NCBI RefSeq assembly: GCF_030867145.1
Contig: NC_134417.1
Span: 10,393,577 to 10,457,576, forward strand
DNA length: 64,000 nt
Reading direction: 5' to 3'
DNA from: Opisthocomus hoazin
Lineage: Eukaryota; Chordata; Aves; Opisthocomiformes; Opisthocomidae
In this document: piece by piece, positions 1-13,700 of the stretch
Numbering within the stretch: the stretch's first letter is position 1
Layout of the letters: every line of letters starts with the position of its first letter
Position numbers and translations under genes: made by a program
Notes under the pieces: generated by a model
What the model was told of the DNA's origin: nothing
The model's input: the letters and a program-made list of their open reading frames with translations, nothing else
Databases searched by the model: none

Positions 1-1200
1 GTTAGTACATTGGCAACTTAACTGTTTTATATATAAAGGGAAAGGAGGTGAATGGGGTGTTGAGATGAGGATTTTGTATATATCTAGATATTTCAGTAAG
101 TTTCATCTGAAGCCTGGTGGTGAAGTTTTAAAGAGTAAGTGTGTATAGCTGGCTCTGCATAGTTCATACTTATGTGTGAAATAGTGCATTGAGTATCTTC
201 AACAGTTTGGCAAAGAACTGGCATCCTAGAGGTGGAGAAGAGTGGCCACTCTATTGTTGTGCCACCTTGGAGAGTTTTGAGAACTAAAAATAGTACTGGC
301 CATGTTCAGGTGGCCCTCAGAAGCAACCTGAAATTCAGTGTCTCTTCCTGTCTTCTGCAGGTGGTTCCATGTGTTATTCAATGCAGCTTCCTCCCTCCTC
401 TCTATCGGCTTGCACAGGTTAGCTTGATGCCCTTTCTCAGTTCCTGTCATAGTAACCCTGTTTCTAGCTACATCTAGAACTTTTATAGCCCTTTTTAATC
501 CTCCATTTTATCTGGCATAAATAGGACAGAGATGAATATTTAGTTGTAACTGTCTGTAAATTTTATATGCTGTTCTTGTATATGCTTTCCTCCTACAGTT
601 TTTTTCCTTCATCGCATGCTTTGAAACTAAACTTTGAGTTCTAGTCGCTAGGAAAGCATAACAATTTTCAAAGCTTACATTTGGGAGTACTTAGCTGTAT
701 CTCTGTTACTTTTTGAAATTGTAACTTTTAATTTCGATTCTTAGCTTGTATTGAGTATTAGTAAAAGTTAGAAAAAGGTCATGAAAAAAATTAAAAGCAA
801 AGGTGGGAAGCCTGAAAACTGAGACTCTAGAGAAGAAGTTTTAACTGGTTTCCTTCCTGAGATTTTAATAATTGTGAGTGAATGAGCATATTAATGAGAA
901 CACCCAGTAATTTTATAGATTAAGTAAAGCCTGTTCAGGGACGTGAAAGAGAGGCTGCAGATTCCTTTTTTTCACGATGCTTATCTGAATTATCTGTAGA
1001 AATCTGTTTTACTTGTCTTGTACCAGTTTAAAAATTGTGATTTTTTTTTTTTCTCATTTGAATTTTTGTTCCGATTTTAAAAAGAGGTCTCTGCCAATTA
1101 GCTCAAAGAATTTGCTGTGTTTAAAAAAAAAAAAAGCCATGATGAGCTTGAAAACACCATGGTATATGTATAATAATGCAGTTATCTTTTTTTCTTTCAG
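1..1200 (+). other. Presumed RHBDD1 5' intron
   Basis: AT-rich noncoding sequence ending in a pyrimidine-rich acceptor at 1181-1200. No promoter, CpG island or convincing noncoding exon is visible. The only notable compositional features are T and A homopolymer runs near 1038 and 1122. Confidence 0.6.
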
Positions 1201-1716
1201 AATTTCCGAAACTTGTATGGTTTTGAATTCAAACAAAAGACTAGAAACCGGAATCTTCACATTTCTTTGAATAAGAAGTAATAATGCAGCGAAGGCAGGG
1301 AAGAGTCAGTGCTGGACTGCTTTTGCTGCTTTATCAGATTTCTCAAGTTGGGCTCCAGAACATTCCTTGTGTTACCCTTGGGGTACTTGCACTGAATATT
1401 TTGCTCTTTCTGAATCCTGTGAGGCCACTGTCTGAAGTGTGTATCAGTGTAAATGAAGGCTTCTACAGAAAGAACTGGCAGCGCTTGCTGCTTTCTCCTG
1501 TCCACCATGCAGATGACTGGCATTTATATTATAACATGATGTCCATGCTGTGGAAGGGGATAATGCTGGAAAAAAAGCTTAAGAGCATATGGTTTGCATA
1601 CATAATTGCAGTATTTTCAGTGCTGAGTGGAGTTGTTTATATGGTGCTGGAATTCATGCTTGTCAAAATTCTGGATGATCCTTCGTATGAAATGAATTGT
1701 GCTGTAGGTTTTTCAG
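1201..1716 (+). CDS. RHBDD1: RHBDD1 first coding exon (5' UTR tail plus residues 1-144)
   Basis: The exon follows a strong pyrimidine tract and AG at 1199-1200. It has 83 nt of 5' UTR before ATG at 1284. An in-frame TAA at 1272-1274 and A at position -3 support this start. The product begins MQRRQGR, close to human MQRRSRG. It encodes the short cytosolic N-terminus, the first membrane helices (around residues 30-43 and 103-127), the conserved HHADDWH segment at 74-80, and reaches Ser144, the catalytic nucleophile of GFSG. The donor is GTAAGG at 1717, phase 1; the split Gly145 codon finishes in the next exon. An open frame continues past the donor to 1775, but that part is intronic read-through. 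Confidence 0.95.
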
Positions 1717-4700
1717 GTAAGGCACATAGTCCAATTTATATGTGTAAAATTAGTGTATATATAGGCACTACATAGCAATATTTGTTGAATGGAGAAAATA
1801 TAGGTGTACATCCATATGCATGTATGTGGTGGTTATGTCAGTGAAGTTATCCTCTTCCTGCCCCAGACAGTGGCTGCAGAACCCCACTGAACATTTATCA
1901 TTGGTGGCAAAATGGCTGAAATATGTGTACCCAGTCCAGTCTCAGCTGGGCTTTGTGCGGTTAGCTTTTATATGGTACTCCAGCTATTGCTGGGTGATTT
2001 GGGGGCAGAAATATACTCTGTAATATTATTCTCTGTGAACAACTGAGAGGTGCTGCCATCAAGCTGCTTTCTGAATGTCTTTTCTAGTATCATCCTAGAG
2101 TATAGGATGAGAAGTTGAGACCTAGAATTTGTGAGGAAGTATCCCTTTCGGGTATTCACTTAGGTAACGCACCATCCATGTGAGGTTTTTACTAAATGTT
2201 CATATTGGTCCATGCTTTAAAACAGCTGAGTTATCAACTTTGTTCTCACTAGGAATGAGAAGGGTGAATATTTCAAGAATTTGTGATGAAACGTGTTTAT
2301 GCTACGTAACTGGGAATGTAATGCTACCATATAATTGGGTAGTGTTGAGATATCACTAAGATTTCTTTTTTTTTTTTCACCAGATTAGTCTCCAGCTTCT
2401 CACTTAGCCAGATAGCAACATATGCATCCATTTCCTCAAATAAACAGAAGGGAAGTTAGATTTAGTGATATAAATATCCAGGGGATGCAGCTTTGTGGCT
2501 TCCCATGCTTTACAGCAAAAGAGACCAAGTTGCTGAACAACAGTGGTGCTGGCAGGCCAGGCGAGTGTTGGTGATGGGCTGGTGGGGTCCCCGTCTCACT
2601 CCTTGCAAGAGACTCATGTCAGCCATACTGCAATATTGGCTGGAGCATATATTTTTAGATATTTTAGTGAACTAAAAAGATGGGGACTAAGCATCTAATG
2701 TACTAAGCCATTTGTGCAGACGACAAAAAGTCAAGCTTTTTGTCAATTTAGGTATTACCTAATTGGATTTTAATTTACATGTTTTGCAAGATGGATAGTT
2801 CAGATCTAGTATCAAGTATTGCAGCCTGTTCTGATGTGATTTACCTTCTGCAGCATCTTTTGAGTATTCTGAGCTGGGAAATGTGGGACTTCAGCCAATG
2901 TGCATTTCACCATTATTTGGGCAGCAAATTAAAGTAGCTCTGATAGAGTTAGTATCCATAGTTGATCTTTCTAAACCTTCAACATTCTTACCAGGATCTT
3001 CAGCATAGAATCATAGAATGCTTTGGGTTGGAAGGGACCATTAGAAGTCATCTAGTCCAACCCCCCTGCAGTGAGCAGGGACATCTTCAACTGGATCAGG
3101 TTGCTCAGAGCCCTGTCCAACATGGCCTTGAATTTTTCCAGGGATGGGGCCTTCACTGCCTTGCTGGGCAACCTGTGTCAATGTTTCACCACCCTCATTG
3201 TAAAAAAATTGCTTCCTTATATCCAGTCTAAGTCTACCTTCCCTTATTTTAAAACCATTACTCCTTGCCCTGTCACAACAGGCCTTGCTAAAAAGATTTT
3301 CTCCATCTTTCCTATAGCCCACTTTATGTACTAGAAGGCTGCAGTAAGGTCTCCCTGCAGCCTTCTCTTCTCCAGGCTGAACAGCCCAAACTCTCTCAGC
3401 CTTTCCTCACAGGAGAGGTGCTCCAGCACTCTGATCATTTTTGTGGCCTCCTCTGGCCCCGTTCCAACAGGTCCATGTCTGTCCTGTGCTGAGGGCTCCA
3501 GACCTGGACACAGGACTCCAGGTGAGGTCTCGCCAGAGCAGATGGGCAGAATCCTCTCCCTCGACCTGGTGGCCACGATTCTCTTGGTGCAGCCCAGGAT
3601 ATGGTTGGCCTTATGGTTGGCCAGATTTTAAGAGTTTTAGAATGCCTGGATTTCTTTTTTAATTATTTTAAGTGGCTGAAACAGACCTGCCTTTTGTCGC
3701 ACTGGATGGAACCTGACTGTACACCAGGTCAGGCAGTTCCAACGGACACTTAAACCTTAAAAAACAAACAAACAAAAAACCCAAAAAAATTTAAAAATTG
3801 GAGCTGTACAGACAGGGTTCTGGTGTGCCAAGGGTGGACTGGATGGAGATGGCTCGTAAACTATGCTGCTGCTATCAGATATTTCTGTCCTTTAGTAAAC
3901 TTACAGTTTCTGAACGAGTCCATTTTTTTCAGCATTCCAGTTTATATTTGATCCTAGAGTAACAATATTTACATCACTGGATAGGTTAAGGAATTTTGCT
4001 GTCCCTTGTTTTCTGTGGTGTTAGAAGGGGAGGGAAATGCTTTTCATGTTTTTGTTTAGTATCTGTTGTATCTGTTATATTAGTTATCTGTATTGATGTT
4101 CAACTCTGTCTTTCCCATGTCAAATCTTAGTGTTGATTTTTTTTCAAACAACTGTATGAGCTTTCTCTTGAGAGGAACTTTTTCAAAAACATTTTGAAAG
4201 TTCCAGTAAATTATGTGAATTCATTCTGTCATACTGTTTCTTGCTTGCATGATGAAACAGTTGCAGTCAGTTAGAAATGAATGATTATTTATTGTAATTG
4301 AGGGTGATTCATCTACTTTTTTTTCAGAAACCAGTGATTCTGGAGTATATGTAAGATGATTTTCCATTAATTCACAATTTGAGCCTACTGTTGAGCTTCA
4401 CATGCATCTATTTGTCTTGTTTTCAGTAATGGCTTTTCTCAACTCATGGAACGTTCCTTTGAGTTCAGTAATTTTATCAGTTATTTCAACTAGAACTCCC
4501 ATTTTAAAATTGTGTGTATTGTTTTGATTACTTGAATAGCTGCAGTGAATAGGCATATTAAAAAACAACTTAGAACTGGCTGTTATACAAATATGTAATT
4601 TTTATCCTTTTTTTTTTAAGTCACTAAAAAGTATCACTGGGGAAAAACTGCTTAGAACTGTTGTTCTGGCATGCAACAGTATGCTTCATGGTGCTGTGAA

Positions 4701-7700
4701 ACTGCATGGTACTTCAATTTCAGTAGTTGTTTGCATGTCTTTATTATTCAAGCACAAGTACTTCTCTCTTTATGTGTTTTCTTCTTGTTTGCAGGAGTCT
4801 TGTTTGCTTTGAAAGTTCTTAACAACCACTACAATCCAGGAAGAGTCAGCAGTGTCCTTGGATTGCAGATATCCAGTAAATATGCTTGTTGGGTCGAGCT
4901 GGTGGCTATTCATTTGATCTCCCCAGGGTAAGTGCGTAAAGTGTTTCAAGGTTAGGAGAAGAGATTTGAACTATCTGATGTAGTTTGAAATGTATTCTGA
5001 AGTACATGTAGCTGGTATCCAAATGGAGTGTTGGGGCTACAACTGTTTGGGCTATAGTCTGCTTTTTTCCCTAACACCCTGTGTTTTGACCCCATTTCAA
5101 AATACAATACTGAAATACTGCGTCAAGAAGGTATTACTAAGTATTTGGGGAAAGATAATAAAAGTTGATGGACAAGGAAGAGGGACTTGCGTTTTCAGCA
5201 AAGTAATGAAACTCATATGCCATAGCACCAAGGGCTTCATTAGCAAAACAGCATTCCACTGTTTGCTTGCTATTTCTGTCCTAGTCCCTTCTGTCCATGT
5301 GTTGTAGTCACTCCTCTAATTTATGATAAAGCTGTCATCCAGTATTCTGCAAATTTTTTGCAGTTTTACTGTACTGCAGTCTTGCTGATCGCCTGCCTCA
5401 GTTTTCCTGTGTGCTTAGTTCTGCCTGCACAGTTCATCTGCCCCTATGTCTGTGAGAACAGTGCCTTTGTCTTCTTCGGCAGTTGATTTCTGGAGTTCTA
5501 GTTGCAAATCAGTAATTTTCTTGTATAATATTTTACAACTGTCAGTCATATTGGAGAATGTATGCGAAGTACAGACACCAGACTTACAAATGATCAAATC
5601 ACAGTTTATATAAAATTTCCCACTTTTCAGAAAGATTTAAAAAAATAAAAGGGGGGGGTGGGGAGCAATGCTGACATACTCCTCATCAGATACTATGATA
5701 TAGCAGATAAAACATTTCCTAGACCAAAATGAGAATTCAGATATTACTGATTTTAAACAGTGGTTTTATTGCTTTACGACTTACTGCCTGATTGACTGCA
5801 GCAATGAGTCCTAGGTTAAAAGACAGAACTAGAGTGCTCTGTTCCAAGTGTGAGATGAGAGGTCACTTGTATGGTATTACTACAGGTATAAACCCAAAGT
5901 TTTTAGTGCATTAAAAACAGTCTTCTAAAAAATATAAGCTGTCGTGTTAGCTTAACGTGTTTTTTATTTGGTGATATGTTTGTGTCTGTTTATTATTAAA
6001 GAGTAATGAAAGAACGTTATGTCTGAAGTAAAACCATGAGCATATCATACTGTATCTGGTAGAGGAAGAATGCAAATTTAGTGGCTGGGTGCTCTGTTTT
6101 TTTAGTTGCTTTACTGCAGAAATGTCTTTGGGGTAGAAAGTGTATAGAAGCTTCAGAAATAATGTCAAAAACCTTTCCGTAATTTCATGGGAGCTTAGAT
6201 TGCTGCCTGGTCTAAAGAACCTCTACATTGTTACATGCAGTCCTTACAGGACAATTTCACAGCACTTAAATGATAATGGGGGCCATAGAAAACAAGTAGT
6301 AATTTCCAGAAATTCATGTCCCAGAGCACAACATGTTTAATTAATAACTGCTGTCTGCCTTGAAATGAACAATAACAATTGTATCTCTCAGAGCATTGCT
6401 CTTAGATGCTCACCTGCCTGCTCAGGGCATGTTGTAGTATTTGAAGTGTCTGGTTAAATGGTGTCCCTTTATAGATCAGGTTGCGTAATTCAGTGTTGAG
6501 TAGATAAGAGGTTAGTAATTGGGGCAGAATTCTGTCCAGTCAAAGGCATGCAATAAATTTGGCCTGCCTTAGTGGCTTGTTATATCAGGATCACCTGAGA
6601 ATCCATAACCAATGAAAGATTCAAAAATAATATTGAGGCTATGGGAAATTTTATTTGTGTCCTGCGAGAAGGTTTAGGGTTTTACTGGCATTTTAAAATT
6701 CTTTTCTTTCTCATTAATGTTTCTGTTATGGGGAAACTTTGAAATAAATGTAGTGTCCTTCTAATCTTCACTTTCCATAAAGTAAGGATGTTGAGATGTA
6801 GGCTTTTTACAGCAATCCTTGAGTTTATTTCTTTGATGGAAGAACAGGCATGTGAAAAGTTATCTTACGTTTAATCTCTGTGCCTCTTCCGGAATTGGGC
6901 ATGTGGTATCTGAAGTCATCTACCCCTCTTTCATGAAGATGCTTTACCTATACTCACTATGAAAGGAAAAGCTTATCTTTCAGGTTGTTTCTGAACGAAC
7001 TCAAATTTATCAGATTGACAAAGGCAACACTTTGGGATTGGAAGCTGGATGTTACCGGTTTTTTCAAACTTCTTTTTCAGCAAGTTAAGAGTAACAAAGG
7101 ATGAAAATAATGGGAGAGGGAAAAGCTATGAATGGAGAAGAGTAGAGGATGTCATTTTTTCAGCATTCAGAGGAGTTGAGGTTTGATATTATGACTATCC
7201 AGAATTGCTCTTTTTGCAGTTTGCCAGAGATAGTGAGACTTGCTATTTTGGAGTTCAGAGAATCACAGAATCACAGAATAGTAGGGGTTGGAAGGGACCT
7301 CTGTGGGTCATCTAGTCCAACCCCCCCGCCGAAGCAGGGTCACCTACAGCAGGCTGCACAGGACCTTGTCCAGGCGGGTCTTGAATATCTCCAGAGAAGG
7401 AGACTCCACAACCTCCCTGGGCAGCCTGTTCCAGTGCTCCGTCACCCTCAGAGGGAAGAAGTTCCTCCTCATGTTCAGACGGAACTTCCTGTGCCTCAGT
7501 TTGTGCCCTTTGCCCCTTGTTCTGTCGCTGGGCACCACTGAAAAGAGCTTGGCCCCATCCTCCTGACACCCACCCTTCAGATATTTGTAGGCATTTATAA
7601 GGTCCCCTCGCAGCCTTCTCTTCTTCAGGCTGAACAAGCCCAGCTCCCTCAACCTCTCCTCGTAGGGGAGATGCTCCAGTCCCCTCACAAATCTCAAAGA

Positions 7701-10700
7701 CATATGACGTTTCTGTAACTCGCTGCATCTCTGAAAACTGACTTAGGCATTTCTCTAGGCCTCCTTTTGACCTGTGTTTTGGTAGGATTTATAGTTACTG
7801 ACTTTCAGGTGTCTGATGAAGTTTTCCAGATATGTGGATGATGCAATTCATGAAGTGTAAAATTCTTCGTACTTTGAGTTTTTTCTATTTTCTAAATTAG
7901 TTCTAGCCTTGTTTCCAGGTTTCTCTTCATAACTTTTTCTAAATAAATAATATTGATAAGTGTTGATCTGAGTCCATTGAATTGACCTTTTTTTGGCAAC
8001 TTAAGATGCTTATTGGAGTTCTTAAAAAAAGAGAAGCCTTTGCAAACTGAGAACTATCTCACGCAAGAACGAGAGCACAGCAACAGATCTACATTGGGCA
8101 ATAGAGATGCAGATCATTGTCATAAGCATTCATAACTGACAACTGAAAATGTTATACAGTTGTAATGTATAATGGATCAACAATGAAAATTAGTTGTTGC
8201 TTCATTTCACCTCGGCTCAAGAATCTATGGGAAATTAAAATCTCAAAGCAGATCATCATCAAAAATGGTAAACGTTAGAGGAGTGCTGAGCTTTTAATAA
8301 AAAAAAAAAAGAAAACAAAACCCTGAACAACAAAACAAAAAAAATCCCAAACCCAATCAAACAATCCCACAAAAATGATTTATATATATATTTGAAAATA
8401 TGAGAACATCTTTTGACAAATCTGGTTTTAAATCTTGATTATTTTGCCTTGTACCTTCCTCAGTCTCAACCCTGGTACAATGTCTGGTGTGAATACAAAT
8501 ATTTTGCATAGCTCTAGGAAACTTAACCTCATGAGATCTATTGTATGTATCTATTTTCCTATTTCATCTGCTTTTTTTAATTTATCACTTGTTTAATGCT
8601 TAGGAATATCACTGAGTCATCACTGTTTATCAGACAGATTTACTGTTGAACTGTTTATTATTCTGTTCATTGAGAACTGTCACTCAGGAGCAAAAGGGCT
8701 AAGAACAACCAACCAACTAAAACAAAGCCCAGGTTTGACAGGAATGGCATTACATGATGAGAACCATTTTGTAGCCTTTTATTGTTTTGTCAAACTTGGC
8801 TTTTACTTTCCTATACTGTTTTCCCAACAAGTTACAAAATTGCTAACAAGTTTCTCATTTCTATTTAAAGAAGCAATGGCATTTTCCTGTATAGGGCTGT
8901 GTGAAACAAGTTCACTTTTACTTATGCAGTCATTTAATTTGGTTTAATTTGCATTCAGGTAGGTTGTTTATCGCTGGTAGATCGACTGTGTGGCCTACTT
9001 TCTAAGCAATACTAAATTCAGTAGCAAAGGGTATATATATATGTGCAAGTGACTCTGTGCTTGTGTTAATTTAGAAATAAACTATAAATACATGGATTTG
9101 ATTCCCATGGTCTCAAAAAATTCATTGTTTTTCAAAAATAAGGTTGGTCTAGATTCTTCTAGTACTTTGCTTTGATACTGTTTCTTAGTTTGCTTGTTCA
9201 GTGAGTGCGTGCTTCCTAGCATTGGAACAGGGGATGCATGGAATATAAGATCTTTTCGCAAAAGACTGCAGCAATGCCTTAAGCTAAAGATGTACTTGCT
9301 AAATAAGTGGCTTTCTCCCGTGGTAGAATCACATGCGTAAATAATAACCCCTACCAGACATTGGGGGTTGCTGTTGGGAAGAAGTTGTGGAAGTTGAGTG
9401 ATAGGTGTAGATTTCTTGCACTGTTTTCATTTGTTGTGTCGGGTGACTGACACCGCGGAACTGAAACGATTCAGGACACATTCACCAACAGTGACAAGGA
9501 ATAGATTTGCATTGATTGTAAGGATATTGGAACAATATAAATGTAAAAACTAAGAGGGGCTTGTAAACATTGGGTCAGAATCTCTCATACCTGAAAAACA
9601 AATGCAGTCCAAATAGTTCTGCCTTTGCTGAGCAGCCAAATGCAAAAGTATAATTAGTTCTGTTTAGAAGATTTTTCTGAAGTAATGTGCACATCAGCTC
9701 CATGGCAGATGTCTTCAGGAAACAGTATTTAGACCTATTGCATAATTACCATTAGTATGAAGTGAACGATTGAGATAAATAAGATCTCTGGGGATATCTG
9801 CATTTTCAAACAAAAAAATTTAAATGAGACATCATTTGAATTTCTTTGTACCAGGGAGAACATTAGTTAATACTGATAAAGCTCACTGACATTTAGAGAA
9901 GAAAACATGCAATTTAAAAAGTCAAGAACCCGGGTTTTATTCCCATTCAAAGTTCGGTGTGTGTTACAGGAACTGAAAATTGTACTGTGGAAAAAAAAAA
10001 TCTACCAATTTTTCTTCATTAACCAGCAGGAAAAAAGTCAACAGTTTACCATGTTGCAATCAGGAGAATGTTTCTTCATTAGTCTAACTGAAAAGTATCA
10101 GTCAATTTTTACCTAGTAAAATATACATTCCAATCAAGACCTTGCTATTCTTATGAATAGTGTAAAAAAGCGTGTTTTGGAATCTGTTTGTAATGGAGGT
10201 TGCTTTATTGCTGATAATATAAGAGGTTTTAATTATATCCAGGATTATTTACTGTATATAAAAAGCAGAAAATAGGAGTAATCCCAGTTTTCTGGATTTG
10301 ACAAGAAGATTGGAATTTAGAATACAAGTGAAAGGGGCCTTGGTAATATGTGTTTGGACAAGACTTCTTCACACAGCTTATTTTGTGATTTTTGTAAGCT
10401 GTTTATTAATTTCAGCCAAAATACATGGCATTTAGTTCTAAATTTTGCATGTAATCCTGCCTTGTAAAAACAGTTGTAGTTTTGTCATTAGCTTTTAATG
10501 TCTGCAGATAAAACTCAGGCATCCTCATAGGCAAGAAATCCATTATGCAAATTATTTAAAAAAGCAATCTACTGAAAATTAAAATTGAGTGTAAAATATA
10601 GTACAATGTCAAGAAGCTTGACACTGAAGTATTATTGAGGATTAATGGTTCAGATATATTTAAGTTCATTGGAAGTAGGAGTATCCACTTTAGACTAAGG

Positions 10701-13700
10701 CATGTGGATAGAAGAACATTAATTGCATGTGTAAACCAGTTATTTTATGTAATTTACTTAAATTGAATTATTCCAGCCTTTATAAAATCAGAAATATTAT
10801 AGGGGATCTGAATGAGTCTGAGCTCAGAATAAATGCTCTGAGTGATAACTGAGAAAGACAAACATGTATAAGTTTATACACAAACATATACGTGTGTATA
10901 TATATATAATTTATACTTAGCAATGTTTAGTCTAATGCACTTTTAAAGGTCATCACTATGATAAACTCGGCTTTTTGCAGAGTCTTAGTAGCCCTCTCAT
11001 TTTCCCTTTCGAAGCAGAGGTGAGCACGGAAAAGAATGGGCCCTGAACCCAGGAGGGTGTGGGAGGCCTCTGCCCGATCTGGGGGAGACCCCTCTCTTTC
11101 TCCAAGCAACCTGTTCTACTACTTAAATGTTTTTAAATCTCTTGCTGTGACTTATGGCCATTACTCCTTACCCTATGGATAGAGAATGTGGAGAGTGTAT
11201 TCATTCCTATTTGTGACAATCTTTTCCATCTTTTAAGATTACTTTATCTTTGAGAGAGTTCTTCAATAGACTTGAGTGGTTGTCATCCCTGTCTTCTCAG
11301 AAGTTGTTTTGTGGGTTGTTTTTTTGTTACTTTTCTTTTTGTGCAGGATGCAAAAAGTAGGTTCAGTTCTCCAGCCCAGTCTTGCCCCCGCTGAGCAGAA
11401 TGGAAGGCTACTTTGTTTTACTCCTGATAGTGCTCCTGTTTACATATTTCCAGTAAAATACTTGTCTTTTCTATAGTGGTGTGATGTGTTGATCTGTGCT
11501 TTATTGTAGAATTCACTGTCTGCCCCAGGTTCTGTCCTGAAGGTGTCCTACTAGCCAGTCACTTCTAGCCTGTTTGTATAGTTGGTCATCTGTGGTACGT
11601 TCAGAACTCTGTATTTGTCTTTATTGAATTGCACCCTATTGTTTTTTTTTCCAAACCACTACTTCATTTTGTCAAGTTTGCTTTACATTGTAATGCCATC
11701 TCCGGTGACCCTTACAGCTTCTCTTAGTTTGTTGTCATTTTTAAATAATATTTGGCGTAGACTTTTGCAGAAATCCCCTGGATTCATATCCTAAGTTTGA
11801 TAATGAATCACCGATAAGTATTAAGTCACAGGCTTACCAACCACTTACGGATCTGCTTAGTGTAGTTTTAGAGTTTAAAATTTTTAAGCCTTCTCTAGGA
11901 CGAATGCTGTGAGACAGTGCTGTGTTCTTACAGCATGTATGACATCTGCTAATTCTCCCTTTCCATGAGGTTTGTTACCCTGTCAAAGGAGGAATTTTGT
12001 TTTCTGTTTCTGGTGTTCTTACCTTGGTTGACAAATTATGTGTATTATTAATTGTTGACCAAATGGTTTTATCTGGGAACAAAAGATAGTTTTTAGTCTG
12101 TAGTCCTCTGACTGAAGTCCTCCTCCTTCTCTATCTCTCTCTTTTTTTTTTTTCTTTTCTGCTGAAGAATAGGTATAGAAATACTCTGAGTCTTCTGGAA
12201 CCTTACACATCCTCAAAAGAGCTGGGAAAAGACACAAGTTAACTACTTCAGAATTTTGCTGCACAGTTATATATTTTTTTCATTTGTTTTGACAATGTTA
12301 AAAACTTCTAAATAAAACTTTTTTCAGAGTTGCATATTATCTATATGTTTTAGTTGTTACATTTGGAAAATATCTATAAAGGTGTTTTCCATACTATAAA
12401 TAATACCAAGCATTAGCAAAAAAAGGTATTAAGTTATCATTTGAGTAAATTACAATATAATATGTTCTAAAATGAAATGGTGTTTGCTTAACTTGGCTGT
12501 AACAGTAAGCATTTTGTTGATGTAAAGGAAGCTGTCTCTCTACAGAATTGCTTTTTCTAAGTAATTGCAAGTAGCAGGGTGTTACTGTTGATCATACTTC
12601 AATTAATTTTATGACAGGATATCTGATTTATCAGACTACTCATTTTCTGCATGTCGGTGATAGTACGTATGTGTGACAGTGTATCTGATATTATTTTTCG
12701 TTTGGAAAACCCTGTTTCAACGTTTTCATTGTAAGTTGCTATTCCTTGAATATAATTTATAATTAAAGTCAGTAGTGTTTAGGCCTCTAGTACACTAACC
12801 TGTTCAATAGACATGAAGTGGAAATTATCCCCCTAAATACTTGTTAAAGTTGAAGGTTTTTGTGTAAATATACATCTTCACTGTATTGCAAGTGAAGACC
12901 TTGATTTTGGGGTTTATGGAACAGTGTTGTGCTCAGATAAATCGAGGTGAGCATACAATTTGTTTAAAACACTGACAAGAATATAGGTGAATCACACTCA
13001 TGTTGGTGACTTCTAGAGTAAGGCATCTTAAGGTATATAATGTTTTATGTTTACAGAGATTTTTCAAGTCAAGCATGTATTTTTCACAATTTTGGAAAAT
13101 CTGTTCGAGAAGAAATCTGGAAAATTGGTTCCTCATAGATACTTTATTTTGTTAACTACCTCTTACCTATACATTTTCATATCAGCATTTATGTGTTACT
13201 CTTAAAAAAAGCATGCTGGTTACTTACAGGAGAGAATTGCAGCTCTACATAGCAGAATACAAGTTTGTGGCTAAATAGGTGGCAAAAGAATGAATTTAAA
13301 TTTGATCTTTATCTCCCTCTAGCGACACATTCATTTTCATGTGTACTTTTACCAGTGATGCCTGGAAGTTGTGTTGTCATGAGTGCATATGCTATCATCT
13401 GTGTAACTCTTTCAGATTTCTAACCACAATGTAAAAAGCATAATGTTAAATCTATTTTTACATTAAACAGCAGGTACACTTCTGCTTAATGAAGTCAAAA
13501 AAGCTCATATTACTTGAATCTTTGGACAACCAGTATAAACCCAGTGGACTGAGTTATTTATAGTTGCGTATACTAGAAAATGCTGCATGCTCAGCAGGTT
13601 TGCAAATGGCAGAAAGCTGAGTGGTGCAGTCAACATGCCTGAGGGATGGGATGCCATCCAAGGGACCTGGACAAGCTCGAGAAATGGGTCTGTGTGAACC

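Noticed and set aside
1717..1775. Open frame continuing RHBDD1 exon 1 beyond residue 145
   Set aside because: It crosses a strong GTAAGG donor and loses similarity to RHBDD1 exactly there; the next exon restores it.
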